A stretch of 64,000 bases of DNA. It comes from JANQNX01 sp040217095 (lineage in GTDB: Bacteria > Pseudomonadota > Gammaproteobacteria > Eutrophobiales > Eutrophobiaceae). The notes under the pieces are model-generated. The model was not told where the DNA came from and ran no database searches. It saw only the letters and a list, made by a program, of their open reading frames with translations. The stretch is taken from NCBI GenBank assembly GCA_965229565.1, contig OZ245888.1, positions 1,302,001 to 1,366,000 on the forward strand. The letters run 5' to 3'. Made by a program: the position numbers and the translations under genes. Within the stretch, counting starts at the first letter, position 1, and every line of letters starts with the position of its first letter. Positions 17,264-25,573 of this stretch are shown here, in pieces.

Positions 17264-18574
17264 ATGCCGGATCGAAACAAACCCGTTCGTCAGCAATTAA
17301 AGAAAGGACAATTACGCTTTAACAGTCTTGAAAAATGGCTGAAGTGGCAGGAGAGTCTGCACTTTACCGCGATTGAGCTCGGGCTGGAGCGCTGTCGGCG
17401 AGTGGCCAATAACATGGGCATGTTGAAACCCGGTTACACTGTGATCAGTGTGGCGGGTACAAACGGCAAAGGCTCCAGCGTCACCATGCTCGATCAGATA
17501 TTACGCAATGCCGGTTACAAGGTGGGCCGTTACCTTTCGCCACACCTTATAAAATACAATGAAAGGATCAGTGTTAATGGCGTTGAGGTCACCGATGCCG
17601 AGTTGTGTGAATCGTTCGATCGTATTGATCGGGCCCGTGGCGATATCTCGCTGACCTATTTCGAATTCGGTACCCTGGCGGCATTGGACCTGTTCCGACA
17701 GCACAACGTGGAATTGGCCATACTCGAAGTCGGGCTTGGCGGCCGCCTGGACGCAGTCAACATACTCGATGCCGATGTGGCACTTATCAGCAGTATCGAT
17801 CTCGATCATCAACAATGGCTGGGTAATACCCGCGAGAGTATCGGCCGCGAGAAGGCCGGTATCTTCAGGAACAAGGCCCCGGCAGTCTGTTCGGATCCAA
17901 ATCCGCCCCAAACCATCATGGACTGTGCCAGTGCACTGGGTACACCATTATCTTTGGCAGGCAGGGATTTCAGTTACACCAGTACAAAGGATGGCTGGTC
18001 CTGGCAATCCGCACAGAGTAGCTGGCTGGACCTGCCACGGCCGATGCAGTATTCCGATTTCCAGCTGCAAAATGCGGCTGGTGTATTAATGGTTCTGGAA
18101 CAAATCAGGCATGAATTTCCGGTCAAGGAAGAGCACATCAAGAACGGCCTCGCCAATTTTCGGTTAAACGGCAGGATGCAACAAATACCTGGTGAGATTC
18201 AAATGATTCTCGACGTCGCACACAATCGTGAATCCGTTCGCGCACTTATTGCAAATCTGCAGGCCGTGCCGTGCCTGGGTAAAACACATATCATTATTGG
18301 TATGCTGAAAGACAAGAGTCACGACATGGTCTTGTCTGAATTCGGTGACGTTGCTGATAGCTGGAATGTCGTGACACTGGCGGAGGAACGAGGTTGCCAG
18401 GCGGAACAACTGATGCAGGCACTGGCAGACCTGAATATTCGGGATAACGTTCATGCATTTCCCAGTGTGGCAGATGCCCTGGATGGTATCCGGCGAACGG
18501 CAAAGCCAGGTGACCGTATCGTAATCACGGGGTCCTTCCTTACAGTTGGGGCTGCCTTGCGTCACATGAATTGA
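17264..18574 (+). CDS. folC: Bifunctional folylpolyglutamate / dihydrofolate synthase
   Basis: FolC adds glutamate to dihydropteroate and then extends folate polyglutamates, hydrolysing ATP. The 436-residue protein has the Mur-ligase-type P-loop VAGTNGKGSSV near residues 64-74. The family motif LEVGLGGRLDAVN follows, with SSIDLDHQQWLG after it. The C-terminal domain contains DVAHNRESVRAL. It is 13 bases downstream of accD. The folP gene, which makes its substrate, is not in the window. Confidence 0.96.
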   Translation: MPDRNKPVRQQLKKGQLRFNSLEKWLKWQESLHFTAIELGLERCRRVANNMGMLKPGYTVISVAGTNGKGSSVTMLDQILRNAGYKVGRYLSPHLIKYNERISVNGVEVTDAELCESFDRIDRARGDISLTYFEFGTLAALDLFRQHNVELAILEVGLGGRLDAVNILDADVALISSIDLDHQQWLGNTRESIGREKAGIFRNKAPAVCSDPNPPQTIMDCASALGTPLSLAGRDFSYTSTKDGWSWQSAQSSWLDLPRPMQYSDFQLQNAAGVLMVLEQIRHEFPVKEEHIKNGLANFRLNGRMQQIPGEIQMILDVAHNRESVRALIANLQAVPCLGKTHIIIGMLKDKSHDMVLSEFGDVADSWNVVTLAEERGCQAEQLMQALADLNIRDNVHAFPSVADALDGIRRTAKPGDRIVITGSFLTVGAALRHMN

Positions 18575-18584
18575 CAGGTTCAGC

Positions 18585-19217
18585 ATGCATCAACGATTAA
18601 AAGAACGTCTGGTCGGTGCAGCAGTCCTGGTTGTACTGGCGGTAATATTTATCCCGATGATCCTGACCGGGCCAGTGGATACCGGTGCCATAGAAGAAAC
18701 CAATATACCGGCAAAACCTGATGAAAAATTCAAACCGACACTGGTACCGATAAGTGGCAGTATCAGTCCAGTTGAGTCAGTCACCAGGGAGAAATCCACA
18801 GCGGATACAGACACTACTATAATCGAGACCGCAGAAACTGATGTCGCACCAGCGACTGAAAGCAGTGCTGCTGAATCCGGGACCGAAACCAGGGAGCAGG
18901 AGCCACCCGAGGCCGAGGCACAACCAGCGGCTTCGCCCAGGCCACAAGCGGAAAAACAAAAGTCCGACAAACCCGTGGGGCTTTCTGCATGGGTAGTACA
19001 ACTTGGCAGTTTCAGTAGCAAGGTCAATGCCGACAAGCTCAACCTGAGTCTGCGCAAGGAGGGATTCCCGGCCTTCGTCGAGCCCATTCAACAGGATAAG
19101 AAAACCATCTATCGCGTAAGAGTAGGGCCTGAACTGCTGCGCTCCGACGCCGAGAAACTGCTCAAATCGATAAATGAAAAAATGAAACTCAAGGGCATCG
19201 TGCTGAGCTATCCGTAA
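18585..19217 (+). CDS. SPOR-domain cell-division protein, DedD-like
   Basis: A 210-residue inner-membrane protein with a short cytoplasmic N-terminus and one membrane segment (about 10-28, VGAAVLVVLAVIFIPMIL). A long Pro/Glu/Thr-rich linker leads to a C-terminal SPOR domain (about 130-208) that begins GLSAWVVQLGSFSSKVNA. SPOR domains bind denuded glycan strands at the septum. Position between folC and cvpA is the classical dedD place. Overall identity to DedD cannot be judged beyond architecture and synteny. Confidence 0.88.
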   Translation: MHQRLKERLVGAAVLVVLAVIFIPMILTGPVDTGAIEETNIPAKPDEKFKPTLVPISGSISPVESVTREKSTADTDTTIIETAETDVAPATESSAAESGTETREQEPPEAEAQPAASPRPQAEKQKSDKPVGLSAWVVQLGSFSSKVNADKLNLSLRKEGFPAFVEPIQQDKKTIYRVRVGPELLRSDAEKLLKSINEKMKLKGIVLSYP

Positions 19218-19226
19218 ACATGTCTT

Positions 19227-19736
19227 ATGTCTGCTTTTGATATCTTCATTATCGCCCTGCTTGCATTACCCGCTGTTATCGGTGTTTTTTACGGGTTTCT
19301 GAATATTGTCTTTTCGTTGCTATCATGGGCCCTGGCTTTTGGCGCTTCTATCAAGTTGCTTCCGTATTTTACCCCCTTGCTCGAGGGCTTTGTCGAGACC
19401 GAACTGCTGAGAACAGCATTGGCCTTTGTCGCGTTATTTATACTCTGCCTGGTACTACTCAGTTTAATCAGCTACTTTATTGTCAAACTGCTTGGCCGTG
19501 CCGGACTGACCGCCGCTGACCGCATCCTGGGATTATTCTTTGGCATGGGCCTGGGCGTCATCATCGTAGCGGTGATCGTATTCCTTGGTGGCTTCACGCT
19601 GATGCCGCAGGAAAACTGGTGGCAACAATCAAAACTAGTAGATCCTTTCGAGCGAATTGGTATATGGTGTTATCGGTTTCTGCCAGAATCTATCGTTGAA
19701 TACCATTCGTATGATGCAACTCAAACACCCAGTTGA
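19227..19736 (+). CDS. cvpA: CvpA family membrane protein
   Basis: A 169-residue protein with four predicted membrane helices, starting MSAFDIFIIALLALPAVIGV. It has the family-typical GRAGLTAADRILGLFFGMGLG segment after the third helix. CvpA homologues were named for colicin V production and are linked to envelope stress and bile tolerance; the biochemical role is not settled. It lies 18 bases upstream of purF, as in E. coli, and is probably co-transcribed with it. Confidence 0.93.
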   Translation: MSAFDIFIIALLALPAVIGVFYGFLNIVFSLLSWALAFGASIKLLPYFTPLLEGFVETELLRTALAFVALFILCLVLLSLISYFIVKLLGRAGLTAADRILGLFFGMGLGVIIVAVIVFLGGFTLMPQENWWQQSKLVDPFERIGIWCYRFLPESIVEYHSYDATQTPS

Positions 19737-19754
19737 CAGGAGCTCGCCCACTTT

Positions 19755-21269
19755 ATGTGTGCCATAATCGGTATCGTTGCCAAGAACCCCGTAAACCAGG
19801 CCATTTATGACGGCCTGACCGTCTTGCAACACCGAGGCCAGGATGCCGCCGGGATGGTCACCTGTGATGATACCAAGCTCTACCTGCGCAAGGATAATGG
19901 CCTGGTCAGGGATGTCTTTCATACCCGGCACATGCTGAATTTGAAAGGCAACATGGGCATTGGTCACGTTCGTTACCCTACGGCCGGCTGCTCCTCATCG
20001 GCAGAGGCACAACCTTTCTACGTCAATACCCCTTATGGCATCACGCTGGCACATAATGGCAACCTGACTAACGCCGAGTCACTGAAAGAAGATTTAATGC
20101 GCGATGATCTGCGCCATCTGAATACCAACTCCGATTCCGAGGTGTTGCTCAACATTCTCGCCCACGAATTAAGCCAGATAGGCAAGCTACGCAGCAACCT
20201 GCAGCCAGCTGATATTTTTCAGGCTGTGCGTAAATTACACCGCCGCTGCCGTGGAAGTTATGCCGCGGTCGCCATGATTACCGGGGTTGGCATTATTGGT
20301 TTTCGTGATCCAAACGGTATTCGCCCAATCGTATTCGGTGAACGTAAAACAGATATAGGTGCCGAATTCATTATTGCCTCTGAAAGCGTTGCCATCGACG
20401 CACTGGATTTTGAAAGGCTGCGTGATATCGAACCTGGCGAGGCGGTTTTCATTTCACTGGATGGTCAACTTTATACGCAACAATGTGCAGATAAAGTGGC
20501 TCATAACCCGTGCATTTTCGAATATGTATACCTGGCAAGGCCGGATTCCATCATCGATGGTATTTCTGTCTACAAGGCGAGGCTGCGCATGGGTGAAAAG
20601 CTGGCGAAGAAGATCATGGAACTCAGGCCAAACCATGATATTGACGTGGTTATCCCGATACCGGACTCGAGTCGAACCGCAGCTTTGCCGCTTGCGAACG
20701 ACCTTGGTGTTAAATACCGCGAGGGTTTTGTCAAGAATCGTTACATCCCACGCACGTTTATCATGCCGGGCCAGGCTATCAGGAAAAAATCGGTACGCCA
20801 GAAGTTGAACGCGATTGAACTGGAATTCAAGGACAAGAATGTACTGCTTGTGGATGATTCTATCGTCAGGGGGACAACTTCAAAAGAGATCGTGCAGATG
20901 GCCAGGGAGGCCGGGGCAAAACATGTATACGTTGCATCTGCTGCCCCACCGGTCAGGTATCCAAATGTTTACGGGATTGATATGCCGGTAGTGAACGAGT
21001 TGATTGCCTTCAACAAGACAGCGGAAGAGGTGGCCGAGGAGATTGGTGCTGATTGGCTGGTCTACCAGGAACTGCCGGACCTTATTGATAGCTGTAGCAG
21101 GGGTAATAAAAAGATTAAGCAATTCGATACATCATGTTTTTCCGGGGAATACGTCACCGGTGATGTGAGCGAAGGTTACCTGGCGCACCTGGAGTCAATG
21201 CGCAATGACGGTGCCAAGGAAAAACAAAATCTTGATGAAGGCCTGACAGACCTGTCAAAAAACCAGTAA
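19755..21269 (+). CDS. purF: Amidophosphoribosyltransferase
   Basis: PurF makes 5-phosphoribosylamine from PRPP and glutamine, the first step of purine synthesis. The 504-residue protein starts M-C-A-I-I-G-I-V, so Cys2 becomes the N-terminal nucleophile of the glutaminase domain after Met removal. HRGQDAAGM and the DPNGIRP segment follow. The phosphoribosyltransferase domain has the PRPP loop LLVDDSIVRGTT. GGAG lies about 13 bases upstream of the ATG. It ends the long plus-strand run begun at truA, and its stop codon overlaps the T-tract of the terminator serving the opposing phasin gene. Confidence 0.98.
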   Translation: MCAIIGIVAKNPVNQAIYDGLTVLQHRGQDAAGMVTCDDTKLYLRKDNGLVRDVFHTRHMLNLKGNMGIGHVRYPTAGCSSSAEAQPFYVNTPYGITLAHNGNLTNAESLKEDLMRDDLRHLNTNSDSEVLLNILAHELSQIGKLRSNLQPADIFQAVRKLHRRCRGSYAAVAMITGVGIIGFRDPNGIRPIVFGERKTDIGAEFIIASESVAIDALDFERLRDIEPGEAVFISLDGQLYTQQCADKVAHNPCIFEYVYLARPDSIIDGISVYKARLRMGEKLAKKIMELRPNHDIDVVIPIPDSSRTAALPLANDLGVKYREGFVKNRYIPRTFIMPGQAIRKKSVRQKLNAIELEFKDKNVLLVDDSIVRGTTSKEIVQMAREAGAKHVYVASAAPPVRYPNVYGIDMPVVNELIAFNKTAEEVAEEIGADWLVYQELPDLIDSCSRGNKKIKQFDTSCFSGEYVTGDVSEGYLAHLESMRNDGAKEKQNLDEGLTDLSKNQ

Positions 21270-21304
21270 AAAAAAACCACAGCCTGCTCGCGCAGGACTG
21301 TGGT
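21268..21304 (-). terminator. Intrinsic terminator for the phasin / PHB operon
   Basis: On the minus strand the sequence reads ACCACAG-T-CCTGC, a four-base loop, then GCAGG-CTGTGGT, followed directly by nine T residues. The arms are at 21276-21287 and 21292-21304, with one bulged base. The T-tract lies at 21268-21276 and touches the purF stop. In the plus direction there is no T-run, so the signal mainly stops minus-strand transcription leaving the phasin gene 42 bases earlier. Confidence 0.88.
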
Positions 21305-21345
21305 AATAAGTAGGGGTATTTCTAAACTGGTTGTTACAGACTGGT

Positions 21346-21699
21346 TTACTTGGCAAATGGCACTACTGCACTTGCCACTTTCACTTCTTTTTCAACCCAG
21401 GCACTTACTTCGTCCTTGCTCTCGTTCATGATGTCTACCGTGTTGCGAGCAATGCCCTGGGCCTTCTCGCTGGCTTCACTCATGAGTTCGGTCTGCTTGG
21501 ATATGATGTCCTTGTAGTCCTTGGATTTACCGATCATGTCCATCTGGGCCGTGGCACATTCCATGTAAAGGTTAAAGAAGGCGGCCTGTTGTTCGGTAAA
21601 CTGGCCAGCCACGCGCATGTTGATCTCATATAGTTCTTTCATGGCGTCATAGCTGGACTTGCCAAGCTTGTTCATCTTTTCAATATATTCGCTGTTCAT
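21346..21699 (-). CDS. Phasin family PHB granule-associated protein
   Basis: Phasins coat polyhydroxybutyrate granules. The 117-residue helical, amphipathic protein contains the phasin-type segment QFTEQQAAFFNLYMECATAQ and lacks any membrane span. I start it at 21699 because GGAGGAG sits 6 bases upstream. The frame is open to 21780, but the extra 27 residues would cover the promoter and operator described separately. It is followed by a strong terminator and lies last in the PHB cluster, 164 bases after phaR and with its own promoter. The cellular role is inferred from family and context. Confidence 0.88.
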   Translation of the reverse strand: MNSEYIEKMNKLGKSSYDAMKELYEINMRVAGQFTEQQAAFFNLYMECATAQMDMIGKSKDYKDIISKQTELMSEASEKAQGIARNTVDIMNESKDEVSAWVEKEVKVASAVVPFAK

Positions 21700-21739
21700 T
21701 TTCTGCTCCTCCGTTTGGTGCATATGGTGCAACGCAACA

Positions 21740-21756
21740 TTATTGCAATGCAGCAT
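21740..21756. promoter_or_regulatory. Candidate PHB-regulator operator upstream of the phasin gene
   Basis: The plus strand reads TTATTGCAATGCAGCAT. It matches the site at 24403-24419 (TTGTTGCGATGCAACAA) at 13 of 17 positions, with three of the four differences being purine transitions. It lies 41 bases upstream of the phasin ATG and overlaps the -10 hexamer at 21752-21757, which is where a repressor would act. A further TGC-rich half (TGCAACGCAA, 21729-21738) sits next to it in quasi-symmetry. PhaR repressors are reported to bind TGC-rich DNA near phasin genes, so PhaR is the likeliest ligand. Confidence 0.6.
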
Positions 21757-21780
21757 AGCTATAGAGAGGGGCTTTGTCAA
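21752..21780 (-). promoter_or_regulatory. Sigma-70-type promoter of the phasin gene
   Basis: On the minus strand a perfect -35 TTGACA (21775-21780) is separated by 17 bases from TATGCT (21752-21757), four of six matches to the -10 consensus. Transcription would start about 45 bases upstream of the phasin ATG. The -10 is overlapped by the TGC dyad, so repression by occlusion fits. This gives the phasin a promoter separate from phaA-phaB-phaR. Confidence 0.7.
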
Positions 21781-21863
21781 CTGATTTTAAAGCCCTGTGA
21801 ACAGCGGGAAGAGTGTTTAACTATATGAAATATGCAGAAATAATGAAGACTGATGCAATTTTT

Positions 21864-22346
21864 TTACTTTTCGCCAGCTTTTTTGTTATTCACATTCTGC
21901 ATGGCTGATTTGAAAAAGTTTTCCTGCATCTTTTTCCACATATCCATGTTTTTCTCAGTCATTTCTGCCATGGCCGTCAGCGGATTGGTATTCACGGCCG
22001 AGGACAACTGATCCTGGATCTGTTTTTGCTGGTTAACGAACAGGTTGATGCTTTGCTGAATATAGTCGCCGGCGACAGATTGCACTGAATCACCGTAGAA
22101 ACGGATGATGTGAGAAAGCGCATCGGTAGAAAACAGTGGTTCACCATCGTCTTCCTGTTCGATAATGATCTGCAGCAGGATAGTCCTCGTGAGGTCTTCT
22201 TCGGTTTTGACGTCCTTTACCATGAACGACTTGTTACCCAGCACTAGCTTACGGATATCTTCCAGGGTGATGTATTTGCTTTCTTCCGTATCATATAAAC
22301 GACGATTCGGATATTTCTTAATAATGCGTTTTTCTTCTTCCATCAT
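21864..22346 (-). CDS. phaR: Polyhydroxyalkanoate synthesis repressor PhaR
   Basis: PhaR senses polyhydroxybutyrate and represses phasin and related genes; binding to the polymer releases it from DNA. The 160-residue protein begins with the PHB-accumulation regulator DNA-binding domain (KRIIKKYPNRRLYDTEESKY, about 6-25). A second conserved part (about 75-125) contains FYGDSVQSVAGDYIQQSINL. The C-terminal Gln/Met/Asn-rich helix probably handles polymer contact. GAGG precedes the ATG at 22346, and a second ATG follows immediately. It lies 51 bases after phaB and before the phasin gene. Confidence 0.92.
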   Translation of the reverse strand: MMEEEKRIIKKYPNRRLYDTEESKYITLEDIRKLVLGNKSFMVKDVKTEEDLTRTILLQIIIEQEDDGEPLFSTDALSHIIRFYGDSVQSVAGDYIQQSINLFVNQQKQIQDQLSSAVNTNPLTAMAEMTEKNMDMWKKMQENFFKSAMQNVNNKKAGEK

Positions 22347-22362
22347 ATTGCCTCGTTAATGC

Positions 22363-22388
22363 GGACAGGCACCCCGCGGTGCCTGTCC
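22363..22388 (-). other. Intercistronic hairpin between phaB and phaR
   Basis: An 11-bp perfect stem (GGACAGGCACC at 22363-22373 and its complement at 22378-22388) with a four-base loop fills the short gap between the phaB stop and the phaR start. No T-run follows it in the minus direction, so it is more likely a processing or partial attenuation element setting phaAB above phaR than a full terminator. Confidence 0.7.
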
Positions 22389-22397
22389 ATAATACAG

Positions 22398-23144
22398 TTA
22401 ATGCATGTGTTGACCACCATTCATAGCAAAATTAGCGCCGGTGGTAAATCCTGCATTTTCAGAAACGAGATAGTTTACCAGTTCAGCTACCTCTTCCGAG
22501 GCACCAAGTCTGCCTACCGGAATCTGGGCTACGATCTTTTCCCGGATATCCTCAGGCACGGCCATGACCATCTCTGTAGCGATATAACCCGGGGACACAG
22601 TATTTACCGTGACACCCTTACGGGCGACTTCCTGCGCCAGTGACATGGTAAAACCATGCATGCCGGCCTTGGTTGCCGTGTAGTTGGTCTGGCCAATCTG
22701 GCCTTTCTGGCCGTTGACTGAGGCGATGTTGACGATGCGGCCCCAGCCGCGATTGGTCATTCCCTCGATGAGCGGTTGGGTCACGTTGAAGAGGCCGTTC
22801 AGGTTGATGTCCATAACAGCATCCCATTTTTCACGGGTCATTTTGCGCAGCGTCGTGTCCTTGGTGATGCCAGCATTGTTAACCAGGATATCTATGGGGC
22901 CGAGATCCTTCTCGATCTGTTCTATCATTTTCTGACAACCCTCGTAATCGGTGACATCGACCTGGTAGATAGCAATATCAAACCCCTTATCCTTGCATTC
23001 CTTTTGCCAGGCCTCGGCTTTTTCCTTGTTCCTGTAATTGGTTGCGACCTTGGCGCCCTCGGCGGCAAGCTTTATACATATCGCCGCACCGATCCCGCCG
23101 GTACCGCCGGTGACTAATGCAACTTTTCCTTCAAGATTAGACAT
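22398..23144 (-). CDS. phaB: Acetoacetyl-CoA reductase
   Basis: PhaB reduces acetoacetyl-CoA to (R)-3-hydroxybutyryl-CoA, the monomer for PHB synthase, with NADPH. The 248-residue short-chain dehydrogenase has the cofactor motif TGGTGGIGAAI near residues 12-22 and the NNAGIT motif. The active-site serine is in VNIASVNGQKGQ, with YTATK providing the Tyr and Lys. The end ANFAMNGGQHMH is typical of PhaB and distinguishes it from FabG. It lies 6 bases after phaA. Confidence 0.96.
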   Translation of the reverse strand: MSNLEGKVALVTGGTGGIGAAICIKLAAEGAKVATNYRNKEKAEAWQKECKDKGFDIAIYQVDVTDYEGCQKMIEQIEKDLGPIDILVNNAGITKDTTLRKMTREKWDAVMDINLNGLFNVTQPLIEGMTNRGWGRIVNIASVNGQKGQIGQTNYTATKAGMHGFTMSLAQEVARKGVTVNTVSPGYIATEMVMAVPEDIREKIVAQIPVGRLGASEEVAELVNYLVSENAGFTTGANFAMNGGQHMH

Positions 23145-23150
23145 ATCTGA

Positions 23151-24332
23151 TTACCTCTCTATTGCCAGAGCGACACCTTGACCACCACCGATACATAAGG
23201 TGGCAAGACCCTTCTTGGCATCACTGCGTTTCATTTCGTGTAAAAGTGTAACAAGTACGCGACAACCTGAGGCACCGATTGGATGTCCCAGTGCGATGGC
23301 ACCACCGTTCACGTTAACCTTGCTGGTATCCCAGCCAAGATCGCGATTTACGGAAATGGCTTGTGCGGCAAAGGCCTCGTTGGCTTCTACCAGGTCCAGG
23401 TCATCGGTGCTCCAGCCGGCTTTCTTAAGACACAGCTGTGTGGCAGGAATCGGGCCCGTACCCATGATGGCCGGATCCACGCCAGCACTGGAATAGGCAG
23501 CAATTGTTGCCAGCGGTTCCAGTCCCAGTTCCTTCGCCTTGCTTTCTGACATGACCAGTACCGCCGCGGCACCGTCGTTCAGTCCCGAGGCGTTGGCTGC
23601 AGTGACCGTGCCGTCCTTGTCAAAGGCCGGGCGCAGCTTGCCAATACCTTCTGCGGTGACACCGGCTTTTGGAAATTCATCCTTGTCGAAAATGATGGGG
23701 TCACCTTTTCGCTGCGGTATTTCCACGGGCACGATTTCTTCCTCAAACTTGCCAGCGGCGATAGCGGCCTCTGCCTTGTTCTGGGAGGCGGCAGCAAATT
23801 CATCCTGTTCTTCCCGGGTGATGCCATATTTCTTGGCAATATTTTCTGCCGTAGTACCCATGTGATAGTTATTAAATGCGTCCCAGAGACCATCAACGAT
23901 CATGGAATCCTGCATTTTCCAGTCGCCCATTTTCTGACCGTTCCTGGATTTGGGTAAAACATGCGGTGACAGGCTCATGTTTTCCTGGCCGCCGGCAACG
24001 ATGATTTCAGCATCGCCAGCCTTGATTGCCTGGGCCGCAAGATGGACTGTCTTTAAACCACTGCCACAGACCTTGTTGATGGTCATGCAGGGTACGTTGT
24101 GGGACAGGCCAGCAGCGATACCTGCCTGGCGGGCCGGATTCTGGCCGGAACCTGCCGTCAGTACCTGGCCGAATATGAGTTCATCGACCTGTTCCGGATT
24201 AACACCGGCTCGTTCCAAAACAGCAGTGATTACCTTTGCACCTAGTTCGTGTGCGGGAATGTTCGCCAGCGAACCACCAAAATTACCAATTGCGGTTCTG
24301 GCTGCCGATACGATTACAACCTTCTCAGACAT
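23151..24332 (-). CDS. phaA: Acetyl-CoA C-acetyltransferase (beta-ketothiolase)
   Basis: PhaA condenses two acetyl-CoA into acetoacetyl-CoA, the entry to PHB. The 393-residue thiolase has the nucleophilic cysteine in NKVCGSGLKTVHLA (about residue 88-89). The C-terminal catalytic segments are NVNGGAIALGHPIGASG and the cysteine in LCIGGGQGVA. It heads the cluster phaA-phaB-phaR-phasin, with a dyad operator candidate 71 bases upstream of its start. No PHA synthase gene (phaC/phaE) is in the window, so the polymerase must lie elsewhere. Confidence 0.97.
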   Translation of the reverse strand: MSEKVVIVSAARTAIGNFGGSLANIPAHELGAKVITAVLERAGVNPEQVDELIFGQVLTAGSGQNPARQAGIAAGLSHNVPCMTINKVCGSGLKTVHLAAQAIKAGDAEIIVAGGQENMSLSPHVLPKSRNGQKMGDWKMQDSMIVDGLWDAFNNYHMGTTAENIAKKYGITREEQDEFAAASQNKAEAAIAAGKFEEEIVPVEIPQRKGDPIIFDKDEFPKAGVTAEGIGKLRPAFDKDGTVTAANASGLNDGAAAVLVMSESKAKELGLEPLATIAAYSSAGVDPAIMGTGPIPATQLCLKKAGWSTDDLDLVEANEAFAAQAISVNRDLGWDTSKVNVNGGAIALGHPIGASGCRVLVTLLHEMKRSDAKKGLATLCIGGGQGVALAIER

Positions 24333-24402
24333 AATGAGCTCCTATTTCTATCTTCTGCTAACAGCTTGTACTAGTTGGATGGAATTACTAAAAACTGCGA
24401 AA

Positions 24403-24419
24403 TTGTTGCGATGCAACAA
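24403..24419. promoter_or_regulatory. Candidate PHB-regulator operator upstream of phaA
   Basis: TTGTTGC-GAT-GCAACAA is a perfect seven-base inverted repeat with a three-base centre, 71 bases upstream of the phaA ATG. It matches the phasin-upstream site closely. I cannot assign a convincing -10/-35 pair here, so its position relative to the start of transcription is unknown. The 174-base gap between the LysR gene and phaA shows nothing else distinct. Confidence 0.6.
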
Positions 24420-24506
24420 AGTGTGCAGAGAGTACCAGATTAATTTGTAAAGTCCAATTGTGCTGTTTTTCTAGTGTTCCAATGTCCATCATATTCTTTA
24501 CGCTAA

Positions 24507-25403
24507 TTATGTCCACTTATTCCAATACGCATCTGGCTGGTACAAATCAAACATAAATTCGATGAAGGTTTTGATCTTGGCAGACAGGTATTTACGATGG
24601 TTATACATGGCGTATACAGGCAGCCTGGCCGGCTCGTGTTGTTCGAGCAAGGCCTGCAGCCGTCCGGCCTGAATGTCCAGTCCTACCATGTAGGTAGGTA
24701 ACTGTGCTATGCCGCAACCCTGGATCGCCGCGATGCGCAGGGCATCGCCGTCATTGCACTGGATGTCGCCGGTTACCCGGACTTTCTGGTCACTAAATTC
24801 CCATTCGAACTGTGGTGTTCGGGGCGAATAGATCATGCAATTGTGTTGCAACAGGTCTTCCGGCCTGTTGGGCGTCCCGTGCGTGTCCAGGTATTCCGGT
24901 GAGGCACAGACTACTCGTCGGGCCGAGGTGATCTTACGGGCAACGAACATGGAGTCATCAAGTTCCCCCACATGAAAGGCGACATCTATCCCATCCTCGA
25001 CAAGGTCCGGTATACGGTTGGTCAGTTCCAGTACGGTTTGCACATCGGTATATTTTTTCTTGTAGCTCGAGAGGGCGCGTGACAGGTGAAAGGCACCAAA
25101 CGACGGTTGGGCCATGATCTTTAGCCTGCCCCTGGGTTCAGAGTTTAAATGGCTGACAGCCAGCTCCGTTTCCTCGATATCATTAAGTATCGAATCGACT
25201 TTCTCGTAATAGGCAAGCCCGACTTCGGTCAGGCTAAGTTTGCGCGTGGTTCGATTGAATAGCCTGACGCCCAGGAGTTGTTCCAGGTATTGCACATGCT
25301 TGGAGGCCATGGCCTTTGAAATATTCATTTTTCTGGCGGCATCTGAAAAGCTGCCGTTGCGTGCAACAGCAGAGAATACCTGCATGCTCATGACCTTATC
25401 CAT
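24507..25403 (-). CDS. LysR-family transcriptional regulator
   Basis: A 298-residue LysR-type regulator with an N-terminal winged helix-turn-helix (about 1-60; SFSDAARKMNISKAMASKHV is the recognition region). A type 2 periplasmic-binding-like effector domain follows from about residue 90. It resembles the CrgA/DsdC-like subgroup with NRTTRKLSLTEVG after the HTH. GAGGGG is 2 bases upstream of the ATG. It is encoded upstream of phaA on the same strand but 174 bases away, and a dyad just before its start suggests autoregulation. Its targets and effector are unknown. Confidence 0.9.
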   Translation of the reverse strand: MDKVMSMQVFSAVARNGSFSDAARKMNISKAMASKHVQYLEQLLGVRLFNRTTRKLSLTEVGLAYYEKVDSILNDIEETELAVSHLNSEPRGRLKIMAQPSFGAFHLSRALSSYKKKYTDVQTVLELTNRIPDLVEDGIDVAFHVGELDDSMFVARKITSARRVVCASPEYLDTHGTPNRPEDLLQHNCMIYSPRTPQFEWEFSDQKVRVTGDIQCNDGDALRIAAIQGCGIAQLPTYMVGLDIQAGRLQALLEQHEPARLPVYAMYNHRKYLSAKIKTFIEFMFDLYQPDAYWNKWT

Positions 25404-25411
25404 AACCCCTC

Positions 25412-25434
25412 ATTGTTTCTTTTTTAGAAACAAT
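25412..25434 (-). promoter_or_regulatory. Inverted repeat at the start of the lysR gene
   Basis: ATTGTTTC (25412-25419) and GAAACAAT (25427-25434) are exact complements around seven bases. The dyad lies 8 bases before the LysR start codon and abuts its ribosome-binding site. It contains the T-N11-A form of LysR boxes, so negative autoregulation is plausible. In mRNA it could also form a hairpin that limits translation. Confidence 0.5.
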
Positions 25435-25573
25435 ATATCAATAAAATCGCTATTGTAAACGCTTATTCGTGGACTTAAGGTGGCGTCGTTATTTTTGAGA
25501 AAAGCTTCAACTGCAGGACGCAGTTTTCTTTCTACAGTGTCTATACCTCCTCTTGTTACTAACACTGCATTTC

